Counted from the first letter of the stretch, positions 11,646 through 25,592 are shown. The stretch: 64,000 nt of DNA from Oidiodendron maius Zn (GCA_000827325.1 KN832890.1:62001-126000); one strand, 5' to 3'. Numbers and translations are program-made. Notes: generated from the letters alone by a model not told the origin.

Positions 11646-12531
11646 TTCATTTGCTTGCGAGGGGCTTCTCAGATCGAGCGTTGTCAACGAGGATCTTTTA
11701 AGTGCTTTTCTCACATTGACTAGAGTCATATGCACGGGACTGAAACTTCTGGCACATTTTCCACATAATGTCTGGTGGAACACTGTGGATAAGATTGTCC
11801 ATAATTTAGTCGTATGTCTTCCTTTGATTATCCCAGGGCATAAGATCTCGGGTCTAGCAGTTCCAGAAATTCAATTATCAATAAGAATATTTGCATCCCG
11901 ATGATGTGAATCCTGTAGAGAAAGGCCGGTACGGCAAGTATCTCTCATACATAATCGCTACGTAAAATTAGGGGATCTACACGTTCTTCCAAAATTTCGG
12001 CGGTTCACTCAGATCACTGTACAAAGTTATACAGAGGGGATCATTCCGGAAAACCGCCGGGACATCTAGTTGCTATGTAAAGGGGACTCATCTCCTGCCC
12101 GCATCCTAGGATGTTTTTAAAATACGCCTAAATATATATTACTACTACTAATAATAATACTCTTGCTGCCTACGCTATGTAGCATGTGGAACCTCTAAAA
12201 TACATCCATCTAAATCACGTGGTACAACCCTACAAAAGCGGGATGAAAACCCACATTCTACAGTATATATTACTTGTAACGAAAACTAGAAAATTAATTA
12301 ATTAATTAATTAGATAGTTAAAAATGTCGATTGAATGGTTACATAAATGGTTGAAAATAATAAATATTTAAAACTTCCTATTTGTTATAGACACGTAGAC
12401 ACATATACCACGCACAGAATGGAATAGGAAGATTACATTTCATATTAATTGCATACAAACCATGCCCTTACTCTCGATATAGCGGCAACCTTGACGTCAC
12501 CCCGATATCCATCCACTTCCTGTTACTGTCT
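11646..12531. other. AT-rich intergenic stretch
   Basis: No supported gene. From about 12120 to 12480 the sequence is strongly AT-rich, with a short TTAA-type simple repeat around 12294-12312. This looks like decayed noncoding DNA. Confidence 0.6.
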
Positions 12532-12918
12532 CTACTGACGTTTTTGTACAAGCTGGATCGGATTACCATCTGGATCAGCGATCCAGGCAATTCTCAGCTT
12601 GCCATCCAGCCAGTCGTGCGGCTGGCTCAAGCCGGGCACCCCCTCGACAGTGAGTCTGGCAAAATCAGCATCTGTATCATCTGTCCAGAGGACGATCTCG
12701 ATTGGGCGCCCGTCAAGTTTGGGCTTCAGGCCGTGATGGGTTATTGCAGAGTCGACGGACGCGACCCCGATGGTGAAGTGGTCGAGTCGCAGCTCGACAT
12801 GGATCGGCTCACCATCACTGGGGAACCGGAACGCCTCTTTGAAGCCGAGACCCTCATAAAAGGCTACGAGGATGCGTACATCGTGCGTGTAGATATTGAT
12901 GGCTGGGTTGGTGAACAT
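12532..12918 (-). CDS. VOC/glyoxalase-fold protein (bleomycin-resistance-like)
   Basis: A single-exon reverse ORF of 128 residues, the usual size of a one-domain vicinal-oxygen-chelate protein. It opens with NINIY-like NPAINIYTHDVRILVAFYE, has GLGFKEAFRF near residues 24-33 and ends with WIADPDGNPIQLVQ, the classic C-terminal PDGN-IELV-type strand. VOC proteins dimerise to bind a metal or a small ligand and include glyoxalases, dioxygenases and drug-binding proteins. Metal ligands are not fully obvious, so enzyme or binding protein is open. A same-size ORF on the other strand is its antisense shadow. Confidence 0.85.
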   Translation of the reverse strand: MFTNPAINIYTHDVRILVAFYEGLGFKEAFRFPSDGEPIHVELRLDHFTIGVASVDSAITHHGLKPKLDGRPIEIVLWTDDTDADFARLTVEGVPGLSQPHDWLDGKLRIAWIADPDGNPIQLVQKRQ

Positions 12919-13098
12919 GCTGCCAAATGATAATTTTATATTAAGGCTGAATAGAAGAACGAGATATCCTGTGAGGGTCTGTCATCTGATGATTTTTACA
13001 ATGTGCCTTACCCCACTTTAAAAGCCTGCTCTTATCTTAACAGATTTACTGATCTATATAGCCAAGCCAATTAGCCAATGAGACAGTGGTGGCCGGCT

Positions 13099-13284
13099 CT
13101 ATCTCCTCCCAGAGTATTCTACCATATAGTAGAATACCAAATAATTTGTACATGACACCACCATCCGCTGTGACCTACGTATAACTCCCTCTCGGCCCAT
13201 CTCATCACATAACCCTTGAGCCCAGCCGTAGCAGACTGTACCTACCATCACAGCAAGAAAAATACAGATGGATAGCCATCGCAT
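13099..13284 (-). CDS. possible small secreted peptide, weak
   Basis: A 61-residue reverse ORF starts MRWLSICIFLAVMVGTVCYG, which has the length and hydrophobicity of a signal peptide ending near Ala22, followed by a 39-residue basic tail with two cysteines. No family is recognisable and the ORF may be chance. It lies alone between the VOC gene and the dioxygenase gene. Confidence 0.2.
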   Translation of the reverse strand: MRWLSICIFLAVMVGTVCYGWAQGLCDEMGREGVIRRSQRMVVSCTNYLVFYYMVEYSGRR

Positions 13285-13751
13285 GGTTGCGCGAGAAGAA
13301 ACAACTTAAATGATAGTACATATATATGCTACTCATTTGGCTAGTCCAAAATACCATTTCTCTTATAGTTACTTCAATGGTTTATCTGTTAGAGCACAGG
13401 TTAAAAGACTCATCTCCGAATCTTTCAGCCTGAGTTATTCGGCCACCTCAACGGTAGTTCTCTTGCCTAGGTCTCCACCCTTCAACTAGGAGACTTTTGC
13501 ACGACTTAGATGTTCTCGAGGTGTTCATTCTCGCTCCATTCAATTTCATGGCCAACATGGGTTTACAGGGTGCGTTGACCATTTGCTAGGCAGATTTCAA
13601 CGATGTCGGAATTTGTGATTTTCGCGACGATCTCACATCGTACTTAGATCACTTTTACAGTATATTTAGAGAATATTCAAAGCCATTAAATGCGAGAATA
13701 TCATCAATTCGATTGCCTTAGAAACGCAGCAAACTGTTACAAAATTCGGGC

Positions 13752-14748
13752 TTAATTACTCTCCCATCGATAAAGAATATCCGTCCGCATAGTATATTTC
13801 GTCCCGCTGACGACTGTTTCACCTTCGTGATACAGGCCTTTATGCTGGAATATTAAGACACTGCCCGCCTTAGGGTTAATGTCCAAGCGCCTCCTTTCGT
13901 CGTGCGAAAGAAATGATGTCGCACCACCTAAGTGGCCATTTCCAAGTGCCGACTCCTTGGCCGAGTCGTTGAGATATAGATGAAGCGTGTAGTGCGTTTG
14001 ACACTCCTTGCCGTCGTCGTTGGCGCAGTGATATGCGCCATCGCAATGCGCTTGACGAGTTAACTGTTGGTAACGCTCATTTAAAGGGAGGCACAAGCTT
14101 ACGCTTAAAGTATTGTCCTGGTGTATACTTAAGGAACCTCATGCGGTTGTTAACTCTTTCAAACACCCACCGGCCAGATAACCCCTGATTATCCTTGGGC
14201 GTCCTTGACATCAGGTCCTTGAGCCCCTCGGCGTTCAGACAGCGTTGCCACAGGCGGTCCACGACCGTCTGCTCGTCCCAGATGATGCGATCATTGTTGC
14301 GCACGTCTGTCGCTACCATCTCCCACCCGACGCCGATGTTCAGGAGCGCCGGGCGCCATGGCGACTCGACCCCGTCTTCCATCGGTACGCTGGCTTCGGC
14401 GAGTGTGAGGAGCTGCTGGCATTCTTCGGGGGAGAGGACGTTGTCGAGGCTGACTGCTAGGCAGCCAGCGTATTCCGGAATTTCGGAGGACGCGAATGGG
14501 ACATGTCTCAAGGTGACGGGCGCGACGGGGGCGCTGGTGAGGAACGAGTCCGGGATGGCGATGGCGTTCGATATGTACCGTGTTCGGATGGGCCGAAATT
14601 CTGATTCAGAATCCGTGGAAATTCTCCTCGACGTGGCTTCCACCTTTGCAGGGACATTTTGTCGAGGCCTCGATGGCTGCTGTTTCGCGGCATCTTGTGA
14701 CTTCTCCTTATCCCCTTTGCTAAAGTTGACGCCTATGGAAGCAAGCAT
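13752..14748 (-). CDS. 2-oxoglutarate/Fe(II)-dependent dioxygenase (prolyl-4-hydroxylase-like)
   Basis: Two exons on the reverse strand (14748-14103 and 14050-13752) give 314 residues. The intron (14051-14102, 52 bp) begins GTAAGC and must end in AAG to give FLKYTPGQYFK-PHCDGAY. Iron ligands are the HxD pair His217/Asp219 and the distal His290 in GLYHEGE. The 2-oxoglutarate-binding Arg is Arg304 in YTMRTDI. The flanking GGATSF and PKAGSVLIFQH segments are typical of fungal P4Hc-type oxygenases. The enzyme would hydroxylate a protein or small molecule using O2 and 2-oxoglutarate. The first 70 residues are low-complexity and basic. All catalytic residues are present. Confidence 0.9.
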
Positions 14749-15613
14749 GTTGGCTACGGCGACGTTGACTAGTTATGCTTTGGCTATACAGTTTGAAAGT
14801 AAATCTTGTAGCCTCGAACAAAATAACATTTTATATCTGGTCGGCTATTGTTGGAGAAATGTCAAGCGACCGTCTGACACGAATTAGGCTGCCACCATCA
14901 CAGCCCAATTTCCAGGCGACATCGATGTGAATCCTTTTCTCATCTGCTCACCGAAATCAAGGGCCTTCCTCACTGCTTCCAGACCGTGGGTCATAATTTT
15001 GAAATGTGGCTATTTCAGGCCACGTCGCAAATTCCATCAGTCCTATCAGCTTCTATAGGAGATACATAATCGACTGTCCCACCCAGATGGTGCTGATCAT
15101 GCACAGGAGGGCAGATACGAGAGTGTTGATCTCGTTCCGAATCTCAGGTAGCAATGAGACGAATGTTAGTGGGGAATAAATTGTAAGACCAAGAGGTTCC
15201 CTTTGCGACTTTGGAGTCTGTAGACCATAGGCGCCATGATACAAAGTCGAGCTTGAAATGATGGAGGATCAAGCTGAGACAGAATATGATGGCATTGTAC
15301 AAGAAGCTACATTCTCACTCACACGTAAAACTGTGTGCCTGTCAAGAAAGCGCTATCGATGGTGATGGTTATATTCTAAAAGTCTGTCTGGTTAAGCGAG
15401 AGAAGTAAATCGGTGCCGGCCAGAAACTTCATAAGCTTACTGGGGATCTCAGTTGGATAAAGGAAGGCGAGTTGTAACTGGGGGACCCTTACTAGCATAA
15501 GCAGGCTGTGGCTGCCGAACGAGGGGACTGCGAAAATGCCGTGTCCAAAACTGCCCCGCAAAATCTCCCTCCACTTCTTCTGTTCCAATGTTAGAATCCT
15601 CCTTTAGATTTCA
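14749..15613. other. intergenic with unassigned reverse ORFs
   Basis: Two reverse ORFs (15376-15588, 70 codons; 15053-15244, 63 codons) encode hydrophobic stretches and could be pieces of a decayed membrane-protein gene. I could not connect them in frame or recognise a family, so they are not called as genes. Confidence 0.35.
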
Positions 15614-17080
<1,467 letters not shown>

Positions 17081-18418
17081 GTCTGGTTATATAAAGCGAA
17101 TGACTACAATAGATTTAAAGATGTAATGTGCTTCTGAACTTATGAATTTTGTAATGACTCCAATTTTCTCTAAAGTGGATCTTCACTCCTCTCGCACCGC
17201 TAATAGCATCTGTGTCTCAATGAATTATTATGAACCATGAAAGCTCTTGCACCAAAGACCCAACCTCAAGGAGGTGCCGAATATATAATCCCTCAATTTA
17301 TATACGCTCCTGTCTGGCCATAAATCTACTCACGATTCGCAATTATTTATATTTATATAAAGTATACATATATACCACTGATTATATATTATAGTATACT
17401 AAAGCAACTTATGTATAGGTTGTAGGTTCAATCTGAATGCTACTGACTTAATTGCATATTCATGTACCGAGGTACCGCAGATCCTGATATTTTTTAGGCC
17501 CCAGGCTGCGAACTTACTTCACTTGTTGGGCAGTTATCGGGCCGAAGACGGTGAAATTTGGAACTATGCGAAAATATCTTGTGCTTCGTATGATGGCTAA
17601 ATTGTATATGCGGTGGAACATACAGAACCTTATCGGACGGTTTTATATGATCGTGCTTCGCGGGATGTATCCGGCAGTTGATACATCATGGCGGTAATGG
17701 AGTGTGCGGATGATCGTGGGTGGCTTGGAGTAAGACGGCGCCACGTTTGCCTTGGCGGCGGGGGAAACTAAATAGCTTACTTCAAAGTTTGAATGTCTCT
17801 TTATTTCAAAGCATCCTTTCTTATCTCTAGAATAACTTAGTTCCCGAACATCGTGTATGGGTGAGATGCGAACGCTGGTTGCCAGGCTGTTTGTTGGGTT
17901 TACCCATAACCAAGGTAGATATGTCGGTTGGATACAGCGACCCTTATGCATCATGTATTAAGTACGTGAGTGGGAACGTGTCGTAAGACTCGCTTTCTTT
18001 TCCATACCGACCGTGTCAAGATGTGACCAGATGGAAAGATCTTCTGCTTCTCCATTAGTATAGCCCCCGAATCATAATCTTGCGACGAGGAAGTGACGCC
18101 ATCGGCTGAGCAGCCATGAAGAAGATCATTGACGTGAAAGAGTCACACTACTACTGCAGGGATCCAAATCTAGCAGGTGGCGGGTGTTGTCCTGAATGAG
18201 ATTTTGCTCCCCCAGCCCCGCGAGAAGGGCAGCGGATTTATTGGGCTCACCCAGAGATCTTATCCCAGGGCCTTGCCTAAATAGCGAAAACATCCGTGTA
18301 TGCAGGAAAGAGCAAGGGTTGGCCTATTTTCACTTCCTACCGATTACATTTCCTTCCATCATTCCTCTTCACCTCATGCAATCCATTTGATGATTGATGG
18401 GAAAGCAATCCTGTGAAG
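17081..18418. other. intergenic region
   Basis: No recognisable gene. The first part, about 17330-17420, is AT-rich. A 103-codon reverse ORF at 17643-17954 has no domain I know. The last few hundred bases serve as the upstream region of the MFS gene. Confidence 0.5.
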
Positions 18419-20196
18419 ATGAGAGACTCTCAAGCCAAGGTCGCAAGCAGCTTCCATGAAGGCAAGGACTTCAAAAGCGCGACAAGAAACAAGGCAGATA
18501 CTGCCATCGCCGAGGGCTACCATGGAGACTTTGTTGTCGATAAAACTATGGAGAAGAAACTCAATTGGAAGTGTGACTTCAAGCTTCTCCCACCACTCAT
18601 TGGCCTCTTCGTCATTACCTTCCTTGATCGTTCCAACATCGCCAATGCCAAGATAGAAGGCATGACCACTGATCTGAAGATGAAGGCCAATGATTATAAC
18701 ATGTCTCTTTGGATTTTGAACATCCCTTACATCTGTCTCGCAGTTCCCAGCAATATGCTCATGAAGAAGGGCTTCGTCAAGCCATCAGTGTATCTCTCAG
18801 GTATTATGTTCTGCTGGGGTAAGCACAACCTGCTTTTCTTTTGAGTCTTTGGCTAATCGGGGTTACAGCTCTGTGTACCATTGGATTAGGCTGCACGAAG
18901 ACATTCAAAGGTATCCTTGCATGCAGATTTTTGATGGGAGTTTTCGAAGCTGGTTTTGTCCCTGGTAAATTCTTTAGTCGAACAGAAATTTCTATATGCT
19001 GATTATTCCAGGGTGTGCATATCTTATCAGTCGCTACTACAAACGACGAGATTTTTCTGTCAGATACGCATTGTTCTTCAGTGCCGCCGTCTTGGCTGGA
19101 GCATTTGGTGGCGTACATACACAAGATCTTACAAGCCAATCCCCGCATCACTAATGATTCTAGCTCTTGGCATATGCAATTGAACACATGGATAAAGTTG
19201 GTGGTTATGCTGGTTGGAGATGGTAAGACAAGAACATTACTTTCAACGAAGCTAACCTTAAACAGGATCTTCATAATCGAAGGTTGTATCACCATCGCAT
19301 GCGTAGGGGTTGGTCTCCTTTGCATCCCGCCTTACCCTAAGGATTCTACCTTCTTGAAACCAGAAGAAAAGCAGTACCTCTTAGCTATGCTCAAGAAAGA
19401 TGCTGGGCCATCTCGTCCGGATCATTATAACTCGCTCGTAATAAAAGAATGCCTCTTTGACCCCAAAATCTGGCTCGGGTACATGTCCCCCTTCCCCCTA
19501 GCTCCTCTAATCTATCTCTTTCATTCTCCTAGAATTGTCACTAAAAGGTGCATAAGTACACTCGCTTACTTCGGCGCCGATAATGCTGCCTCCTCCATTG
19601 TCTCTTTCCAACCCACCATCCTCAAATCCCTCGGCTACTCCAACTCTGCGGCCCAGGTCCATACCATCCCTGTGTATATCGTTGCCCTATGCTCTCTCTT
19701 AATTTGCTCCTATCTCTCTGGTAGAGTAAGTCATAGGTACAGCTTCCTGATCTTCGGCGCTGCCATCGGTATCATTGGGTGGTCTATAGAACTTGCACAA
19801 GTAAAAGCTGTCTCCGCTCGCTACTTCGGCATGTTCGCTATAACCGCTTCCGCATATATCCAAATGCCCATTCTGGTAGTCTGGCTCTCTAACAACATGG
19901 GCGGAAATGCTAAAGCTGCTTTCGCGACCGGCGTCATGATCGGTCTTGGGAATTGTGGGAATTTGGTTTCGAGTAATGTGTTCATCACAGATGAAAGCCC
20001 TCGGTTCAAGACAGGATTTGGTACGGGTCTGGGGTTAAATATGTTGGGTGTGGTAGCTAGTAGCGCTTTAGAGCTATATTGTTTGATGGCAAATCGGAGA
20101 AGGGATGCTGGAAAAGACAACGCGAAGCTGGACAACAGTTCAGATGTTCTAGGTGATTTGGGGGATGATCATCCGGAATTTAGATACATACTTTGA
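18419..20196 (+). CDS. MFS permease, anion:cation symporter (Dal5/Tna1) type
   Basis: Six exons (18419-18818, 18869-18964, 19012-19112, 19164-19222, 19266-19478, 19533-20196) encode about 510 residues with about 12 membrane segments. The start is the ATG at 18419. Family signs: KCDFKLLPPLIGLFVITFLDR-type opening of helix 1 (Asp-Arg before the first loop), the GCTKTFKGILACRFLMGVFEAG helix 3-4 region, and STLAYFGADNAASSIVSFQP in the second half. The fifth intron (54 bp, no stop inside) is inferred because homologs run directly from the W-L segment into STLAYFG. The family takes up allantoate, nicotinate, other vitamins and small organic acids at the plasma membrane. The nearby oxidative genes would fit uptake of an aromatic acid, but that is inference. 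Confidence 0.9.
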
Positions 20197-20616
20197 GCGA
20201 GTAGCATTTCTTAGCATCTGATTTGACAGAATCGTGCATTGTCCCTTTAATCTGATGTTTACTATTCTAGAACTATATTAATGGGCGAGAGAGTTCGGAG
20301 GTCGGCATAATCATAGCGTTTCTATATCTTTTACACCGTTCTGTCAATATGCTTCAAAAAAGAAAATTTAAAGACTAGCAAAAGGGGTAAAGAGGAGAGC
20401 TTGAATGAAAAACAAAACAAATAATTCTAAAACCAGTGCTTAAATTGACACAAAGATATATTCGTAAAACGCCAACCATAGTCCTTTTATATATCCCTGG
20501 GTATCATACATTTCAATACGCATCCACTTTTCTTCGTTGCCTAACGAAGCATTTCCTCCTGTTTATATACTCAACGTAGCTGCATGCCTTCAATAGTAGT
20601 GTAGCAATATCCTTTC
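20197..20616. other. intergenic between convergent genes
   Basis: AT-rich, with A/T runs; it holds the 3' ends of the MFS gene and of the reverse-strand secreted protein gene. No other feature seen. Confidence 0.6.
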
Positions 20617-21475
20617 TTAAACTCGTTTAGGTTTTCCCGACACAGGAGGTACCTTCTGGCATTTCGACGTATCCTTTTGCTTGCAGCCGATGCTCTTACC
20701 AAGAGAGTCTGGCATCTTGGTAAGAGTACCGTAAGCCGCCTGATTTGTCTGGGTTTGTTGCACGCCGCAAGCGTTACTAATCCACTGCAAGCACTTAGAG
20801 TTAGTATTGCGTAACGAGGGGGAGGAGCTTGAGTGAGGAGTCATACGCTATCAAAGCCAGTTGAGCCTAGCGTATTTTCAAGCATTGATTTAGCACCCTG
20901 AACAGCGGCTTTGACGGCATCTACCTCTCCTGCGCCAGGAATAAAGTTAACGCCAACCTTGACTATGTCCGTGAACGCCTGTAGCATAACAGCGCAGAAG
21001 ATATGATCTAGCTGGTGAAGTCCCTGGGCAACAATACTGAAGATATCCTCGGCCAACTCGGCAACTGCACCGCCACACTGGCATTTACCAGGCTGCCATT
21101 TATTGCCATCGGAATCAGTAAAGGTAGGCTCGCCGGGGGCCGAGGCGCTGCCTGCGCACTACGGCAGAGTTAGTAAATCTTGCTTGTAGACAGACGAGTG
21201 ATGAATATTAGTGTAACAGAGAGTAGCTAGCACAATAAATTACATACCGTAACGCCCTGTACCCCGGGTGCAGTTTTTTTACACCAGGTATAGCACGGAG
21301 AAAGAGCTTTCTGTGAGTTGTCACCCTTAATATATGAAAAGCACAGGCCTTGCGTTGCGTAAGAGGCAATAACTTCACTGTCGGAGTTTTGCCGTTGAAC
21401 GAGGCTAGTACCAGAGGGTAGGCCGTTGACATATGCGGTACCGAGAAGCAATAGCAGCGACGGAGTGAACCTCAT
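20617..21475 (-). CDS. secreted cysteine-rich protein, unknown family
   Basis: Three reverse exons (21475-21248, 21158-20847, 20784-20617) join at phase 0 to 235 residues. Introns are 89 and 62 bp, the second with a perfect TACTAAC branch. Residues 1-18 are a clear signal peptide (MRFTPSLLLLLGTAYVNG). The mature part has ten cysteines in three groups: LCF, PCY, TWC and TCA; KCQC and FCA in the middle; NAC, GCK and KCQ at the end. The middle exon contains an amphipathic helical stretch (AEDIFSIVAQGLHQLDHIF) and a Gly-rich hinge, so the fold is likely helical and disulfide-linked. I cannot name a domain. It is divergently arranged with the NACHT receptor gene, with about 970 bp between the starts. 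Effector, antimicrobial or wall protein are all possible. Confidence 0.75.
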
Positions 21476-22442
21476 AGTAAAGTTTTATAGAGAAACTGCT
21501 CAAAAATAGAGTGTAAAATGAAAGATAAGAGGACCGTGACAATAGAATCCGGACCTTTAGATCCAATGGTGTGGCTGGTGGCAATGTAAATACTGAATAT
21601 AAACCATTTTGTTGCAGAATTCTCTGCTTTTAAGCAGTGGCTCGCTGCTCCTGAATTGATCGCAGAATGCCTTCTTGTACGTACAAAGTGCCGCAGGAGT
21701 ATACGAATCGCATTTTTCATCCTATAGCCACCAGTCACCAGCCACCAACAGTACCAAAACAAGGTTCTCGATCATCGGCCTACCTTATCTATGCACAAAA
21801 ATGTTTCGCAACTGCCGGAGACAAATGATTGGAACCCGCACATCCGGTCGAGGGGAATTAAAATGCGCCATACCTAGAGCGAACTGTTATTCGGCTGCAA
21901 CACCAACTATGAGCCGCTATTTTAATTCCTGCGAGAACTCAGTTTATGCCCAGTGCCTGCGCCTCATCCTTCTCCTCTGCCGAGCCTCATCTTCGCCTCA
22001 TCTTTAGCCTCCATTTTCATCCTCGTCCTTTCTTGTAGTCCTTCAGTGTCCTACAATAAAGTATCTGTCTCATCCTTCTCTCCCCCTAGGCTTCTTTGTT
22101 TCATCCTAGGAAACTATCACTACGATCTAGCAGTGCCAGGTATTTGGCAAAGTCGTGAGTTTCTTGCGAGGTCTCATCTCACAAATTAGATCATGCTCGA
22201 AGGGGGCGAGGTTTGGAGCCATGGGCTGGATCATGAGATGCTGTAGGGAGGAATGGGATCATTATGCGTACAGTACTGTAAGAACGGTGTCCTGTCTCAC
22301 TCTACGATTGCCTTATTTGATTAGCTCGGCCACTACGCTGAGCTTAACCGTATTCAGAGAAAAAGCCGAACACCTTAGTCACCGGCAAGTCAAAAGTGCG
22401 GGACCAAGGGGAAGATGTATCTCCAACAACGTATCCTGAATT
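21476..22442. other. shared divergent upstream region
   Basis: No gene supported. It carries promoters for both the secreted protein (left) and the NLR (right), with C/T-rich tracts around 21950-22090 as often seen before fungal transcription starts. Confidence 0.5.
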
Positions 22443-24998
22443 ATGGATCCACTATCTCTGACGGCAAGCATTGCTGGGCTGGTCCAGATCTCGGGTTTTG
22501 TGATATCCCGGTGCTATGACTATGGCTGTGCCGTTTCTTCAGCACCTACGGAGCAGCGTGAGCTGCTCACCGAAATCACGACCCTTAGTGGCTTACTTCT
22601 GGGTTTGCAGTCCCGGGTGAATGGCACTTCCTCAGACACCAGTGACAGAACCCCTCGCATGGCGGGGATGCATGATGTAGTAAGGGAGTGTCAGGTTATT
22701 CTGAGAGGGATTGCAGATAAACTAGATATCCGCAACGTCGGCGAAGAGGTGCAAGAGAAGCAAGGAGGAGGGGAGAGTATAAAGAGGAAACTTGGGATCG
22801 GTATTAACAGGGCTCTTTGGCCATTGAAACGAAAGGAAACAATGGAATTAGTGGCTAAGTTGGAGAGGCAGAAGGCAACATTGACAATGGCCCTGAGCAC
22901 TGATACTTTGTGAGTCGACAAGTCTTTCATTCCCCTAAATGGATACACGCCGACCTCTAACCAGATTGTATAATATAGATCATATGTAGAAGAGACGATG
23001 GCACACGTCAAGGGCATTCAGCTTACATTAGACGCTTCTAAGCTAGAAGAGGAAAAGGCAAGAAGATGTGAGTGGTATCTAAATCTCTATAATTCCACCA
23101 AGATCATCGCCTGAAAAGACGGCACAGTGGAACGTAAACGGGCAACCCTTAAATGGCTCTCTGAAGCGAACTATCAAAATAAACACACTAGAGCATCATC
23201 CCAGCAGATGCCTGGTACTGGAGCATGGCTTGTCGAAAGCAAAGAAATGATGGCTTGGCTACGCGAGCCCAAAGCCTTCCTTTGGCTCTATGGCATCCGT
23301 AAGCATCACATACCCATCCGACTTGCAATACATCTAACAACTTCTGCAGCCGGTTCGGGCAAAACCGTCCTAACATCACACATCCTAAACGAGTGTATCC
23401 TTCCCTTCCGCAGTCTCACTAACATGATAGCATACTTCTACTGCGATTTTCGTGACGCCAACAGCCAGAGACCTGAATCTGTTCTCGGTGCTCTACTATG
23501 CCAGCTAAGTCTCCAGCTCAAGTCTTGGCCGAGTATCATCGATGAGAGTATGAAACGTCATACTGCTGAAGACGGGCGGACTAATGTACCAACATACGCC
23601 GAGTTGGAATCACTGTTAATGCAAGTGCTGAATTCCACAGAGGGGCCTGACAATGGGCGCATCACACTTGTGGTTGATGCGTTAGATGAATGTAACGGCC
23701 GCGAAAAGCTCTTACAAATGTTGTCCTCTATACATGAGACAGTGAATAACGTGAGGGTATTCGTGACGAGTCGACGGGAGCCAGACATCCAGCAGATCTT
23801 CAACGATTTTCCGCAAGTCTGTCTACAAGAGTCGGTTGTCGACAATGATGTAAGAACGTATGTGGGTCATACGATGAAGACGAACGCGGCGTTCCGGAAA
23901 TTGAGCGACTCCTTGAGGGAGTTTGTCGCTAAATCTTTAGTATTAGGGTGCAATGGGATGTATGAACTCCCTAGCTCTGTCTCTCTCTTCTGCTAATAAG
24001 ATGTCGTGGATAGGTTCCGGTGGGTCCAGTGCCAGGTACAAGAACTAAGCACACTTCGAACAGACAAAGCGGTACGCCAAGCCTTGAAATCACTTCCCCG
24101 AGACCTAGATGAAACATACGAGCGCATTCTCTCACGTATCAATCATAACGATGCGGTCATGGCCAAGCGTGCACTCACCTGGCTAGCTTATGCTGCGCGT
24201 CCATTACTCCTCGAGGAACTCGCGGAGGCAGCAGTTCTAGAGCAGGGAACAAGAGAGCTTGACCCTGAGGTGCGCCTACGAGACCCGCTAGATATAGTAG
24301 AAGTTTGTGGGAGCCTCGTCTTGCATCGTGATACCACTGGAGAGGTCGTCCTCGCACATCACTCGGTCAAGGATTTTCTCCGCTCCAAGAGTGCTCAGAC
24401 GAGAGTTGAATTTTATCACATGCAAGATATCTCTTCGAATGCGGAGGTGGCGAAATCATGCCTAACATATCTCCTTCTACAGGATTTCGCGACAGGACCA
24501 GCGATAAGTGGAAAGGAACTCCAGCAGCGGTATATCAATTATCCGCTTCTCGATTACTCGGCACGCCACTGGTGTCATCATGCTGTACTGGCACTCTCCG
24601 ATGATGATAAGGAGCTGCACTCACTGGCAATGGATCTAATGGATCCAAAAGGCACTCCGAATTTCTTTGCATGGATCCAGGAACTCCTCTCAGATCGTAG
24701 GGCTCTCCGTCCTATATCTGGTAAACATACAACGTGGGCCACACCACTATACTTTGCTTCATCCTTCGGTCTAATAGATGTGGTTAAAAGTCTGTTGGAG
24801 GCGGGTGTCAATATTAACGAACGCGGTGGCTCCTTCGGAGGCACGGCACTACATGCAGCTGTGTGGAGAAACCATCCAGAGATCGTACAGCTATTGATGG
24901 AAGCTGGAGCGGACCATACTGTGAAAGATGTTAACTTGGCGACTGCACATGATCTTACGAGATTTAAGAGAACTCGGTCTAATCCCTATGCTAGGTAG
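22443..24998 (+). CDS. NACHT-ankyrin STAND receptor (fungal NLR)
   Basis: Five exons (22443-22909, 22979-23067, 23128-23298, 23350-23959, 24014-24998) join to 773 residues. The N-terminus MDPLSLTASIAGLVQISG and the helical region that follows match the Helo-like/STAND N-terminal domain. A linker ERKRATLKWLSEANYQ leads into NACHT: Walker A GIPGSGKT at 241-248, created across the exon 3/4 junction, and Walker B TLVVDALDEC at about 348-357. A winged-helix-like region follows (LARLTWLAYA-type segment), with AHHSVKDFL. Only two or three ankyrin repeats (about 689-755) end the protein, fewer than usual. Such proteins are thought to oligomerise on sensing a ligand and trigger cell death or defence. 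All NTPase residues are present, so it looks functional. Confidence 0.88.
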
Positions 24999-25592
24999 TT
25001 CGCTGGTCATCTGTGGTTAAATGATGCTTGAGGAGAATTTGTACTTACTTGATTGAGGTAAAGTAAGCAAGCTTAAACGGCACCATTTATCCACGGCTGT
25101 GTGCTACCGCACAAGTCGGACAAATCTACGTTGTTCAATACAAAGATAGTGGACGGCCAGAGCTTCGTTGAACCAAATGCTGGATCGCAAAAGTATACTG
25201 GTTGTGATGAGTCCGTTGCAGCATTACTTTTGAGACCATATTCTGCGGTCAAGAAACACTATACTTCTTAGCCGGCTCCCCCTCGAGTCACGATACGCTT
25301 CTATTTCTGAGTAGTGATAGTCAACTTTCTTACACCCGTCGACTAAGTGCATAGGAGTGCCGAAAACTGCTATATGAACCTTTCCTCTACCAATTTCTTT
25401 GCGAAAGAAAAACACATTAAGCAGGCGGAAGCAAGAAAATAACTCTCAGGTAGGATTGTTGTACTCATAAAAATGGAATGGGCACATAATGGATACATAG
25501 TGGGTATATAATGCTGCATACCCTTATTGCTTCAAAAGGAATCTTTGATCCATGGATATAAGTTTCTACATATTTCTGAGACAAGGTTTATG
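24999..25592. other. intergenic between convergent genes
   Basis: I looked for further ankyrin repeats beyond the NLR stop and found none in any forward frame. No other feature seen. Confidence 0.55.

Noticed and set aside
12544-12930. Forward ORF of 128 codons
   Set aside because: It is the antisense of the VOC gene, which has clear family motifs on the reverse strand.
14195-14887. Forward ORF of 230 codons
   Set aside because: Mostly antisense to the dioxygenase exon, which carries catalytic motifs; the forward translation has no domain.
15053-15588. Hydrophobic reverse ORFs as an ABC transporter N-terminus
   Set aside because: Resemblance was only general hydrophobicity; no motif or joining exon could be found.
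18804-19325. Reverse ORF of 173 codons
   Set aside because: Antisense to spliced MFS exons and introns; no recognisable domain.
19479-19562. AAG acceptor for the fifth MFS intron
   Set aside because: An in-frame CCTAG acceptor at 19530-19532 with a CTAAT branch is equally compatible, so this intron was not counted among the AAG cases.
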